Shown piece by piece: positions 16,779 through 24,878 of a stretch of DNA of 64,000 bases. Position 1 is the stretch's first letter. Every line of letters begins with the position of its first letter. This stretch comes from Prevotella sp. (lineage in GTDB: Bacteria; Bacteroidota; Bacteroidia; Bacteroidales; Bacteroidaceae): positions 124,001 through 188,000 of the forward strand of contig JAFUEP010000025.1 in assembly GCA_017470345.1 (NCBI GenBank), written 5' to 3'. A program made the position numbers and the translations under genes. The notes below the pieces were generated by a model, which was not told the origin of the DNA, searched no databases, and saw only the letters and a list, made by a program, of their open reading frames with translations.

Positions 16779-17875
16779 AAGTGACGATAGAGGAGCGCGT
16801 GCTCCATTTCAAGCAGCCGGCAGGGACGTCGCGCGGGGTGTACACCGAGCGGCGCAGCTGGTTTGTGACCGTCAGCGACGGTGAGCGGTGTGGAGTAGGG
16901 GAGTGTGCCCCGCTGCCCGACCTCAGCTGCGACGCACGCCCGGACTACGGCAAGGTTCTGCGGGCCTTCTGCGACCGTCTGGAACAGACGGGCGAGATTC
17001 CCTACGAGGCGATGCGCGACTATCCGTCGATGCTCTTCGGCTTAGAGACGGCGATGCTCAGTTTAGAGTGTAGAACGGAGAGTGTAGAGTTTGCTACCGC
17101 CGTCCCCTCTGCGGAAGGTATGGCGGTAGCAAACTCTACACTCTGCACTCTACACTCTACACTCTACGACACGCCCTTCAGCCGTGGCGAGGCGGGCATT
17201 CCCATCAATGGGCTCGTCTGGATGGGCTCCTACGAGGAGATGCTCCGACGGATGGAGGAGAAACTTGAGCAGGGCTACCACTGCGTCAAGCTGAAGATCG
17301 GGGCCATCGACTTCGACCATGAGCTCGACCTGGTGCGCCGCATCCGCGAGCGTTTTTCGCATCGCGAGGTGGAGCTGCGGCTCGACGCCAACGGCGGTTT
17401 CCCCTACGACGAGGCACTCTATAAGCTTGAGCTGCTGTCGCAATATGCCATCCACTCCGTCGAACAGCCCATCCGCCAGGGCCAGTGGGCCCGCATGGCC
17501 GAGCTATGTCGCGACGCCCCACTGCCCATCGCCCTCGACGAGGAGCTCATCGGCGTGAACGACCCAGGACAGAAGCGCCAGCTGCTGCGCATCGTCAAGC
17601 CTGCCTATATCGTGCTGAAGCCGTCGCTCCATGGGGGCATCAGCGGCTGCCGCGAATGGATAGCCCTGGCCCGCGAGGAGGGCATCGGTTCATGGATCAC
17701 GTCGGCCCTCGAGAGCAATGTGGGGCTCAATGCGATTGCCCAGTTCTGTGCTGACGTCTATGGGTCTGACATCCGTATGCCGCAAGGGCTCGGCACGGGC
17801 CGACTGTTTACTGATAATATTCCTATGCCCCTTGAAATCAGGGGCGAACGGCTATGGGTCTCAAGGAATTCTTGA
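16775..17875 (+). CDS. menC: o-Succinylbenzoate synthase, with in-frame palindromic insertion
   Basis: A 366-residue enolase-superfamily enzyme that dehydrates SHCHC to o-succinylbenzoate. Active-site segments are visible: CVKLKIG (catalytic Lys), LRLDANGGF (Asp), SVEQPI (Glu), ALDEELIG (Asp) and YIVLKPSL (Lys). Residues 97-130, between SLE and LYDTPFSRGE, have no counterpart in the usual family pattern and are encoded by an inverted repeat with CTCTACA repeats; frame is kept. Start chosen as the ATGA overlap with preA; its stop overlaps menE by 22 bp. Residues on both sides of the insert look intact, so the enzyme may still work. Confidence 0.92.
   Translation: MKVTIEERVLHFKQPAGTSRGVYTERRSWFVTVSDGERCGVGECAPLPDLSCDARPDYGKVLRAFCDRLEQTGEIPYEAMRDYPSMLFGLETAMLSLECRTESVEFATAVPSAEGMAVANSTLCTLHSTLYDTPFSRGEAGIPINGLVWMGSYEEMLRRMEEKLEQGYHCVKLKIGAIDFDHELDLVRRIRERFSHREVELRLDANGGFPYDEALYKLELLSQYAIHSVEQPIRQGQWARMAELCRDAPLPIALDEELIGVNDPGQKRQLLRIVKPAYIVLKPSLHGGISGCREWIALAREEGIGSWITSALESNVGLNAIAQFCADVYGSDIRMPQGLGTGRLFTDNIPMPLEIRGERLWVSRNS
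17079..17144. repeat. Palindromic insertion inside menC
   Basis: Perfect 23-bp inverted arms at 17079-17101 and 17122-17144 around a 20-bp loop. Degenerate CTCTACA repeats flank it on both sides (17063-17075 and 17140-17166). The whole insert is a multiple of three and has no stop in the menC frame. Confidence 0.88.
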
Positions 17876-18828
17876 CCGAATGGCACGACCCGTCAGCCCG
17901 CCTTCTGGTTCACACCAGCGGCTCTACGGGCCAGCCTAAACCCCTCTGGGTCGAGAAGTGGCGCATGGAGGCCTCGGCACGCATCACGTGTCAGTTCTTA
18001 GGCTTGAAGGCTGACGACACGGCCCTGCTCTGCCTGCCCCTCGACTATATCGCGGGCAAGATGATGGTGGTCAGGGCGCTGACCTGCGGCCTCAGGCTCG
18101 TCAGCGTGGAGCCCAGTGGCCATCCGCTGGCCAGCGTGACAGAGCCGGTCAGCTTTGCAGCGATGATTCCCCTGCAGGTCTACAATTCATTGCGCGTCGA
18201 GGCGGAGCGTCGGCGACTCATGCGGATTGACCATTTGATCATTGGTGGCGGCGCCGTCGACGACGATCTGGCGCGCGAGCTGAAGGACTTTCCCAACGCC
18301 GTCTGGAGCACATACGGCATGACAGAGACCCTGTCGCACATCGCCCTCAGACGGCTCAGCGGTCCTGAGGCGAGCCAGTGGTATACGCCCTTCCCGTCAG
18401 TCAGCGTCAGCCTGAATGTTGATGGCTGCCTGGTGATCGATGCGCCCCAGGTATGCCAGGAGACGCTGACGACCAACGACATCGCAGAGATGGCCGATGG
18501 GCGCTTCCGCATCATCGGACGACGCGACAATGTGGTCTGTTCGGGGGGAATAAAGATTCAGATAGAGGAGGTGGAGCGGAGGCTGCATGGTCGTACGGAG
18601 GCGCCGCTGCTCATCACGAAGCGGCCCGACCAGCGGCTGGGACAGGCGCTGGTGCTGCTCACCACCTCGCAAGAAGCGGCCGACGAGCTGCGCAGGCTGT
18701 GCGCGCAGGTGCTGCCCCGCTATTGGCAGCCCAGGGACTATCTCGTCGTCGACCGGCTGCCCCTCACGCCGACAGGCAAGCCTGCCCGCGGCGAGGCTGA
18801 GCGGATGGCCGTCATGGCAGGTGGCTGA
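17854..18828 (+). CDS. menE: O-succinylbenzoate-CoA ligase, short form
   Basis: A 324-residue adenylate-forming enzyme. The ATP-binding P-loop LVHTSGSTGQPK lies only 18 residues from the N-terminus; WSTYGMTETLSHI, the hinge region GRRDNVVCSGGIKIQIEEVE and the terminal LPLTPTGKPAR (catalytic Lys) complete the set. It activates o-succinylbenzoate as its CoA thioester for MenB. Most family members are longer by about 100 or more N-terminal residues, so this is a minimal form. It overlaps menC by 22 bp and the convergent DUF5103 gene by 17 bp. Confidence 0.92.
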   Translation: MGLKEFLTEWHDPSARLLVHTSGSTGQPKPLWVEKWRMEASARITCQFLGLKADDTALLCLPLDYIAGKMMVVRALTCGLRLVSVEPSGHPLASVTEPVSFAAMIPLQVYNSLRVEAERRRLMRIDHLIIGGGAVDDDLARELKDFPNAVWSTYGMTETLSHIALRRLSGPEASQWYTPFPSVSVSLNVDGCLVIDAPQVCQETLTTNDIAEMADGRFRIIGRRDNVVCSGGIKIQIEEVERRLHGRTEAPLLITKRPDQRLGQALVLLTTSQEAADELRRLCAQVLPRYWQPRDYLVVDRLPLTPTGKPARGEAERMAVMAGG

Positions 18829-20068
18829 CGACCTCCTGATAGCCTACGAGCCGCCACGTGCGCTCGCCCGTACCTTTATAATATACAAAGGCCTCGTAGC
18901 GGTTCTCCGTCTGGAAGAATGAGCCTTCCTCGGGCACGCGGCTGACGGCGCCTTGCGCGTCCTCCATCATGAGGCGGTAGTTGTAATAGCCCAGCTTCTG
19001 CAGGACGACGGCATTGTAGGATCCGTCCTCCTCGTCGTAAGTCATCGTATAGACGTCGCGAGGCTCCGTCGTCCAGGCACCGTCGATGAAGAGACGGGCG
19101 TCAGGATAGGGGTGGACGGCCATCAGTTTGTAGTGGACGAGGACATACTCGGAGGTGCGCTCCGACTCGTAGTTGTCGCTGTTGCGCAGGATGAAGGCTC
19201 CGTCGGCATCCTGGTCGTAGATATAGTTGCGCTGAGGTTCGCACAGGTAAGGGAAGACGTGGTAGCGGCGCTCGTCCTGCGACCACGCGACATGGGCCAG
19301 GCCCATGGTGGTATGGTCAGGGTCGAGCACCTCAAACTTGTGATACTCGTTGCCGGCGTCGAAGATGAGCTCGCGGTTGTGCTCCCACTGCAGCCCCCTC
19401 TGGTTGATATAGTTGGGGCGGGGGTTGACGACCATATTGTCCTCGCAGCCGTTCTGCATGACGACGGTCTGCAGCTGCTCCTCAAGGTTGGTGACGCGCA
19501 GCGTGTTGTAATTGACGGTCATGCCCAGCTGCTGGTAGCGGCCGTTTAGCTCCAGGTCGGTGTTCGTCGTGACGCCCAGGCCGACGTTGACCAGCGGCTC
19601 GACGACGCGGAACTCCACCGTAGCGACTTCCTTCTCCTCGTCGTCCTCTTCGAGCAGCACGTGAAGCCGGTAGTTGCCGCTCATCTTCAGGCGCATCTGG
19701 TCGTTAGGTATCGTGAGCTGATAGTGCGTGTAGAGCACGTTGGTGTTGATGGAGTTGTCGTAAGTCTCGATGGGCAGACGGCTGAACCCCTCCAGCCAGT
19801 CGCTCTCGAAGAGTCCCTCCGTCGGCGTCCAGTCGGGCTCGCAGTGCTCGACGGCGTAGACATAGCGGTGGAACGTGTGCGACAGCTCGTCGAACGTGAC
19901 GCTGAGCACATCGCCCGAACCCAGCTGCATGACAGGCTGCAGCTGCATCCAGTCGTCGTTGACGCATACCTGGAGCGACTTCACAGTGGGATCCCAGATT
20001 CTGTGGCGGGCATGGCCGACAATGGGCAGGATGATGAGGCACAAGGCCATCAGGGACTTTCTGAACAT
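18812..20068 (-). CDS. DUF5103 family exported protein
   Basis: A 418-residue protein with signal peptide MFRKSLMALCLIILPIVGHA. The body is rich in aromatic residues and beta-strand patterns (HRYVYAVEHCEPDWTPTEGL, VYYKGTGERTWRLVGYQ). It matches the Bacteroidetes DUF5103 family as I recall it; no function is known. The start is fixed by the signal peptide and by a TAACTTTG element at 20093-20100 on the minus strand, which overlaps a longer upstream reading frame. Its 3' end overlaps the convergent menE gene by 17 bp. Confidence 0.8.
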   Translation of the reverse strand: MFRKSLMALCLIILPIVGHARHRIWDPTVKSLQVCVNDDWMQLQPVMQLGSGDVLSVTFDELSHTFHRYVYAVEHCEPDWTPTEGLFESDWLEGFSRLPIETYDNSINTNVLYTHYQLTIPNDQMRLKMSGNYRLHVLLEEDDEEKEVATVEFRVVEPLVNVGLGVTTNTDLELNGRYQQLGMTVNYNTLRVTNLEEQLQTVVMQNGCEDNMVVNPRPNYINQRGLQWEHNRELIFDAGNEYHKFEVLDPDHTTMGLAHVAWSQDERRYHVFPYLCEPQRNYIYDQDADGAFILRNSDNYESERTSEYVLVHYKLMAVHPYPDARLFIDGAWTTEPRDVYTMTYDEEDGSYNAVVLQKLGYYNYRLMMEDAQGAVSRVPEEGSFFQTENRYEAFVYYKGTGERTWRLVGYQEVVSHLP

Positions 20069-20092
20069 AATTCTCAATGGTTGGTTATTGGC

Positions 20093-20100
20093 GACAAAGT
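20093..20100 (-). promoter_or_regulatory. -7 element of the DUF5103 gene
   Basis: TAACTTTG on the minus strand, 24 bp before the chosen ATG; it rules out a start further upstream. Confidence 0.6.
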
Positions 20101-20195
20101 TAAGTAAAAAATCTGATATCAGCATCCTTTCAGGCGATAAAAATGCGGGTGAAAGACTGAAAATGCAGGTTCTTCAAAAAAAAGAACCGAAAAAG

Positions 20196-20227
20196 TTTGG
20201 CGGGTTCGGAAAAAAAATGTACCTTTG
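20196..20227 (+). promoter_or_regulatory. Promoter of the tRNA cluster
   Basis: TTTG at 20196-20199 and TACCTTTG at 20220-20227, 20 bp apart, 22 bp before the first tRNA-Lys. It is nearly the same as the tRNA-Cys promoter at 2205, including GG after TTTG and the A-rich spacer. Confidence 0.8.
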
Positions 20228-20249
20228 CACCCGCAATTCGACAAAGGAT

Positions 20250-20322
20250 GCACCCTTAGCTCAGTTGGTAGAGCACCTGACTCTTAATCAGGGTGTCCAG
20301 GGTTCGAGCCCCTGAGGGTGTA
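20250..20322 (+). tRNA. tRNA-Lys (anticodon CTT)
   Basis: A 73-nt cloverleaf. The anticodon loop CTCTTAA lies between CTGA and TCAG; the T-arm is CAGGGTTCGAGCCCCTG. The acceptor stem closes with a G-T pair. CCA is not encoded. Confidence 0.95.
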
Positions 20323-20364
20323 CTCCGAAGGTCGGAAGCCAAAGAAAAGGCACATTTTGATGAT

Positions 20365-20437
20365 GCACCCTTAGCTCAGTTGGTAGAGCACCTGACTCTT
20401 AATCAGGGTGTCCAGGGTTCGAGCCCCTGAGGGTGTA
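20365..20437 (+). tRNA. tRNA-Lys (anticodon CTT), second copy
   Basis: Identical over all 73 nt to the copy 115 bp upstream, a tandem duplication. Confidence 0.95.
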
Positions 20438-20447
20438 CGAGTGATAA

Positions 20448-20520
<73 letters not shown>

Positions 20521-20578
20521 CACGGAGAGGAGGGGTAGCGTCAAGTCCCCTTTTCTTGCATTTATAAGCTTGTGTAAC

Positions 20579-20651
20579 GCGGAATTAGCTCAGTTGGTAG
20601 AGCATTGGCTTCCCAAGCCGAGGGTCGCGGGTTCGAGTCCCGTATTCCGCT
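20579..20651 (+). tRNA. tRNA-Gly (anticodon CCC)
   Basis: Acceptor stem GCGGAAT/ATTCCGC; anticodon loop TTCCCAA gives CCC, which reads GGG. The T-arm is CGGGTTCGAGTCCCG. Confidence 0.94.
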
Positions 20652-20665
20652 CTAAGCTGAGAATC

Positions 20666-20695
20666 AGGAGGTTAGGTTTACGACCTCCTTTTTTC
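20666..20695 (+). terminator. Terminator of the tRNA cluster
   Basis: AGGAGGT and ACCTCCT form the stem, followed by six Ts. Confidence 0.88.
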
Positions 20696-20742
20696 GTAAT
20701 ATTTTAGTTGGGAATATGCGCTGAAATGTGAAAATTATTTTG

Positions 20743-20750
20743 TACTTTTG
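20743..20750 (+). promoter_or_regulatory. -7 element of the GH13 gene
   Basis: TACTTTTG, 25 bp before the ATG; the -33 region is poor. Confidence 0.5.
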
Positions 20751-20775
20751 CAGACACATTACTAACTGACGGATT

Positions 20776-22719
20776 ATGAAACGTATTTTAATGCTCGCCC
20801 TCATGATGGGCACATTGACAATGAACGCAGCAAAAAGTGTGAAGCCGACGGTCAGCCGGATCGACCCCACTGACTGGTATGTCGGCATGAAGAACCCGCA
20901 GCTGCAGCTGATGGTCTACGGCAGCGGCATCCGCAACGTCAAGACCGTGACGACCGACTATCCCGGCGTCGCGATCGACAGCATCGTGCGGCTCGATTCG
21001 CCCAACTATCTGCTGGTCTATCTCAACCTGCGCGATGCAAAGGCTGGGACGATGACCCTCAACTTCGATAAGCGTAAGGTCAGCTATGAGCTGAAGCAGC
21101 GCGCCATGAGTGGGGCGGAGCGCCGCGGCTTCGACATCGGCGACGTGCTCTATCTGCTCATGCCCGACCGCTTCGCCTCGGGCCGCCAGGACAACGACCA
21201 GATTCAGGGAATGAATGCATACCATAACGACCGCTCGAAGCCCTCGCTGCGCCACGGCGGCGACATGGAGGGCATCCGCCAGCACCTGGACTACTTCACG
21301 GAGCTGGGCGTGACGGCCCTGTGGTTCACCCCCGTTCTGGAGAATAATTCGCCCGACACGCCCAACGGCTATTCCACCTATCATGGCTATGCCACCACCG
21401 ATTATTATAAGGTGGACCCCCGCTTCGGCACCAACGAGGAGTATTGTCAGCTCATCCGTGAGGCTCACGCGAAGGGATTGAAGGTGGTGATGGACATGAT
21501 CTTCAACCACTGCGGGTTCGAGCATCCGTGGGTCAGCGACATGCCGTCGAAGGACTGGCTCAACACGCCCGACTGGCTCAGCGAGAAGCAGTCAGGGCGC
21601 GACCCCATGACGGGCTTCACGGCCAATGCCGACGGCAGCGAGCCGGCCAAGAGCGCCTATCTGCAGACGAGCTATAAGCTGACGCCCGTCGTCGACCCCT
21701 ATGCCTCCAAGGCCGACCTGCGGGAGACCGTCGAGGGATGGTTCGTGCCCTCGATGCCCGACCTGAACCAGCGCAACCCACACCTGATGCGCTATCTCAT
21801 CCAGAACAGCATCTGGTGGATCGAGACGGCCGGCATCGACGGTATCCGCATGGACACCTATCCCTATGCCTTCCGCGAGCCGATGGCCCAGTGGATGAAG
21901 GAACTCGATGAGGAATATCCCAACTTCAACACGGTTGGCGAGACATGGGTCACGGAGCCTGCCTACACCGCCGCCTGGCAGAAGGACTCGAAGCTGTCGG
22001 AGCAGAACTCATACCTCAAGACCGTCATGGACTTCTCCTTCTTCGATAAGCTCAATCAAGCCAAGCACGAGGAGACCGACGCATGGTGGCAGGGCCTGAA
22101 CCGCATCTACAACTCGTTTGTCTACGACTACCTCTATCCCAACCCCTCGAGCGTGCTGGCCTTCATCGAGAACCACGACACCGACCGGTTCCTCGCTGAT
22201 GGGCGTGACTCGCTCATGCTCAAGCAGGCGCTGGCCTTGCTGCTCACCGTGCGCCGCATCCCACAGCTCTACTATGGCACCGAGGTGATGATGAACGGCA
22301 CGAAGGAGGTAACTGACGGCAACGTCCGAAAAGACTTCCCCGGCGGATTCCCTGGCGACGACCACAACGCCTTCACCCGCGATGGACGCACGCGGCAGGA
22401 GCAGCAGATGTTCTCGTGGCTCAGCCGCCTGCTGCACTGGCGGCAGGGCAACCGCGTCATCTCGGAGGGCTCGCAGACGCACTTCATACCCTACAACGGC
22501 ATTTATGTCATTGCCCGCCAATGGCAGCGCCACACGGTGCTCACGGTGCTCAACGGCACGTCGAAGCCGGCCACGATGGAGGTGGCCCGCTATCAGGAGG
22601 TCATCGGCAAGACCTCGCGAGTGAAGGACGTCGCGTCCCAGCGCTATTACGACCTGTCGAAGAACATTGAGCTGAAGCCTCGCCAGTCGCTCGTACTGGA
22701 ATATACAATGGAAGAATAA
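20776..22719 (+). CDS. GH13 alpha-amylase/neopullulanase, exported (SusA-like)
   Basis: A 647-residue protein with an N-terminal signal peptide (MKRILMLALMMGTLTMNA), an N-terminal beta-sandwich domain to about residue 115, and a GH13 barrel. Conserved regions are VVMDMIFNHCG (region I), GIDGIRMDTYPYAF (nucleophile Asp), FNTVGETWV (acid/base Glu) and FIENHDTDRF (third Asp). It should cut alpha-1,4 links of starch or maltodextrin in the periplasm. Layout and size match SusA-type neopullulanases. No starch SusC/SusD pair is adjacent; the next gene, 23 bp on, is a GH43-like enzyme. Confidence 0.92.
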   Translation: MKRILMLALMMGTLTMNAAKSVKPTVSRIDPTDWYVGMKNPQLQLMVYGSGIRNVKTVTTDYPGVAIDSIVRLDSPNYLLVYLNLRDAKAGTMTLNFDKRKVSYELKQRAMSGAERRGFDIGDVLYLLMPDRFASGRQDNDQIQGMNAYHNDRSKPSLRHGGDMEGIRQHLDYFTELGVTALWFTPVLENNSPDTPNGYSTYHGYATTDYYKVDPRFGTNEEYCQLIREAHAKGLKVVMDMIFNHCGFEHPWVSDMPSKDWLNTPDWLSEKQSGRDPMTGFTANADGSEPAKSAYLQTSYKLTPVVDPYASKADLRETVEGWFVPSMPDLNQRNPHLMRYLIQNSIWWIETAGIDGIRMDTYPYAFREPMAQWMKELDEEYPNFNTVGETWVTEPAYTAAWQKDSKLSEQNSYLKTVMDFSFFDKLNQAKHEETDAWWQGLNRIYNSFVYDYLYPNPSSVLAFIENHDTDRFLADGRDSLMLKQALALLLTVRRIPQLYYGTEVMMNGTKEVTDGNVRKDFPGGFPGDDHNAFTRDGRTRQEQQMFSWLSRLLHWRQGNRVISEGSQTHFIPYNGIYVIARQWQRHTVLTVLNGTSKPATMEVARYQEVIGKTSRVKDVASQRYYDLSKNIELKPRQSLVLEYTMEE

Positions 22720-22742
22720 TCATCAAATATATTGAACATACA

Positions 22743-23792
22743 ATGAAGAAACTACTGACACTGGCAGGCTTCGTGCTTGCCGCAATGGCCACGCAGGCAC
22801 AGAACATCCAGCGTGGCGACTATGGCTATCTGTATTGTCACATGAGCGACCGCGGCGAATACACCGCCTATGCCCTCAGCCGCGACGGCTACCACTACGA
22901 GGACATCATCGGCGGCGACCCCATCATGGACCCCAAGGAGCACGCTCGCATCGAGGGCGGACAGCGCGACGCCTACATCACCCGGTCATGGGACGGTAAA
23001 GGCTTCGTCATGGTGACCACCGACATGTGTGTGGCCAAGTCGCACAAGTGGGACAACTACGGCATCGACCTGCTGCGCTCCGACGACCTCATCCACTGGG
23101 AGAGCGTCACCTTCGACTATCGCAAGGGCACGCAGATCTTCTGCGACCCTGAGTCGAAAAGCGTCTATCGCGACTGGTCTACCATCAACCGCGTCTGGGC
23201 ACCCCAGATATTCTGGGACCCTGACTATCGCTGGCCCAACGGCGAGTGGGGCGGCTACATGATCTACTACTCGATGCTCAACCGTCCTGAGGAGAAGTAC
23301 GACCGCATGTACTACAGCTATGCTGACAAGTCGTTCACCCGTCTGACCCAGCCGCGCCTGCTCTTCGACTGGGGCTATGCCACCATCGATGCCGACATCA
23401 ACCTCCTCGACGACGGCCTCTACCACATGCTCATCAAGAAGGAGGGCGGCAAGCCTGGCATCTACACGGCCACTTCCGAGCACCTGACCTACGGTTGGGG
23501 CGAGCCTGTCGACGACGACTATGTCTCGTTCGAGGGCAAGAAGAACTGCGAGGGCTCCAGCGCCTTCCAGCTCATCGGCGACAAGACGTGGCGCGTGGCC
23601 TACATCCAGTACAGCGACAATCCCAAGCACTACCGCATCTGCAAGGCCGACGAGCACCTGCGCAACTTCCACGACCCTGTCGACATCGAGGGCGTCACCG
23701 GTCCGCAGCACGGCTCGTTCATGCGCCTGACCAAAAAGGAATACAAACGGCTACAGAAGTGGAGCGCCCGGCAGATGAAAAAGCGCCGCTGA
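22743..23792 (+). CDS. GH43-like five-bladed propeller glycosidase, exported
   Basis: A 349-residue protein with signal peptide MKKLLTLAGFVLAAMATQAQ. It repeats aromatic blade motifs (DLLRSDDLIHWESV, RVWAPQIFWDP, GYMIYYSML) seen in GH43/GH32-type propellers. Likely acidic residues are Asp in GGQRDAYI, Asp in ATIDADIN and Glu in CEGSSAFQL; these assignments are my reading, not tested. The substrate could be an arabinose- or xylose-containing glycan. It sits 23 bp after the GH13 gene. A dyad array of 22-bp period begins 31 bp after the stop. Confidence 0.78.
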   Translation: MKKLLTLAGFVLAAMATQAQNIQRGDYGYLYCHMSDRGEYTAYALSRDGYHYEDIIGGDPIMDPKEHARIEGGQRDAYITRSWDGKGFVMVTTDMCVAKSHKWDNYGIDLLRSDDLIHWESVTFDYRKGTQIFCDPESKSVYRDWSTINRVWAPQIFWDPDYRWPNGEWGGYMIYYSMLNRPEEKYDRMYYSYADKSFTRLTQPRLLFDWGYATIDADINLLDDGLYHMLIKKEGGKPGIYTATSEHLTYGWGEPVDDDYVSFEGKKNCEGSSAFQLIGDKTWRVAYIQYSDNPKHYRICKADEHLRNFHDPVDIEGVTGPQHGSFMRLTKKEYKRLQKWSARQMKKRR

Positions 23793-23822
23793 CCACCCTC
23801 CCCTTTGGCAATTGTCCAAAAA

Positions 23823-23909
23823 GTGTATAGCCCGGCTAAACACTGTGTATAGTCCGGCTATACACTGTGTATTCCCGGGCTATACACTTTGTTTAGTCCT
23901 ACTATACAC
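23823..23909. repeat. Four-unit 22-bp-period dyad array with a different core (copy 6, variant)
   Basis: Four 21-bp dyads start at 23823, 23845, 23867 and 23889, exact 22-bp period. Each has half-sites like GTGTATAG and CTATACAC around a CCGG or similar centre; the fourth is degenerate (TTGTTTAG / CTATACAC), and half of a fifth follows. AAAAA precedes the first unit, as in the other arrays. The core shares no sequence with AAGCGGNNCTT, but unit number, period and 3' position are the same. Confidence 0.9.
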
Positions 23910-23938
23910 AAACTAAACACCCCGGTGTGATTATTAAA

Positions 23939-24012
23939 ACAAAAATCTTTCAAAAATCTGACGCGAATCTTCTATTTAGATGATTACTGTCAGATTTTTG
24001 AAAGATTTTTGT
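23939..24012. repeat. Perfect 24-bp inverted repeat
   Basis: Arms at 23939-23962 and 23989-24012 are perfectly complementary and enclose 26 nt. The arms are AT-rich (AAAAATCTTTCAAAAATCTG). The right arm ends in TTTTTGT, so it may act as a terminator or be the remains of a mobile element. Confidence 0.85.
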
Positions 24013-24036
24013 CCTTTTACAATGTGCCAATTATGC

Positions 24037-24179
24037 GTAACTATTCAGCAACCCTGAATAAATGAAAGAAATTTTCGTAATTAACATAATAAACAGCACC
24101 GGACAAGCCTCTTAGGCGTATGAATTACGAAAATTATGGAAATTTCTTTCTTTTTCAGATTGGGGTGCTGAGTAGTAAC
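24037..24179. mobile_element. MITE-like element with 5-bp direct repeats
   Basis: GTAAC flanks the element at 24037-24041 and 24175-24179. Inside, TATTCAGCA and TGCTGAGTA form imperfect terminal inverted repeats, followed by CCC/GGG, GAAAGAAAT/ATTTCTTTC, and a perfect inner 13-bp pair AATTTTCGTAATT/AATTACGAAAATT. The 133-bp unit has no coding capacity. The 453-bp gene-free stretch 23793-24245 is made of this element, the 24-bp inverted repeat and the dyad array. Confidence 0.65.
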
Positions 24180-24245
24180 ATGAATTCATGCAGGAGTTAA
24201 TTAAGGTTAAATTCGACGGACTACGGCTATTGATTTTCCCTTGAC

Positions 24246-24836
24246 ATGCGTTTGAAATTGATAGAAATGAGACTTGACAGACCCATGGACGGAGAACGCA
24301 CGGAACTCTACCACATCGCCCAAGGCAACCAACTGGCCTTCGACGGTTTTATGGACCGCTACGGCCCACAGCTCTACCATCATGCCTATGGTATTCTCGG
24401 TCAGCGCGAGCTGGCTGAGGAGGTGGTCAGCGACGTGTTTCTCGAAGTGTGGAAAAACCGCTCGCGACTTCAACAGATGGAGAGTCTGGCGGGATGGATG
24501 AACACCATCGTCTACCACCGCTCCGTCTCGGCGCTGCGCCACCACCGGCGGCAGCGGCGCGAAGTGTCCATCGACGGATTCCAGGACTTCCTCTTCCCCC
24601 AGATCCAGCCGGCCTCGCCCATCGACCACCTCATCAGCGACGAGGAGAGCCGCCGGCTGAACGAGGCCATCGCACTGCTGCCACCGCGCACGAAGCATGT
24701 ATTCTTTCTGGCCAAGGTGGAGCGTCTCAGCTACGCCGACATCGCCCGCATGCTCGACATCACCGAGGCCACTGTCAACTACCACATCACCCAGGCCCTC
24801 AGCCAACTGCGACGGCAGTTGCGACGCCAAGCCTGA
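24246..24836 (+). CDS. ECF-type RNA polymerase sigma factor
   Basis: A protein of up to 196 residues with sigma region 2 (LAFDGFMDRYGPQLYHHAYG, ELAEEVVSDVFLEVWKNRS, AGWMNTIVYHRSVSALRHH) and region 4 (LPPRTKHVFFLAKVERLSYA, ITEATVNYHITQALSQLR). It directs RNA polymerase to specific promoters. The start is uncertain: MRLDRP (24267) or MDGERT (24285) fit the usual N-terminus better. FecR, SusC and SusD genes follow, so by analogy with Bacteroides trans-envelope signalling it should be released by FecR when SusC is loaded, and switch on this locus. Confidence 0.93.
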   Translation: MRLKLIEMRLDRPMDGERTELYHIAQGNQLAFDGFMDRYGPQLYHHAYGILGQRELAEEVVSDVFLEVWKNRSRLQQMESLAGWMNTIVYHRSVSALRHHRRQRREVSIDGFQDFLFPQIQPASPIDHLISDEESRRLNEAIALLPPRTKHVFFLAKVERLSYADIARMLDITEATVNYHITQALSQLRRQLRRQA

Positions 24837-24878
24837 CCTTTAACCGTAAAAAAAGTAACAAAGGTTATAATTATAATA

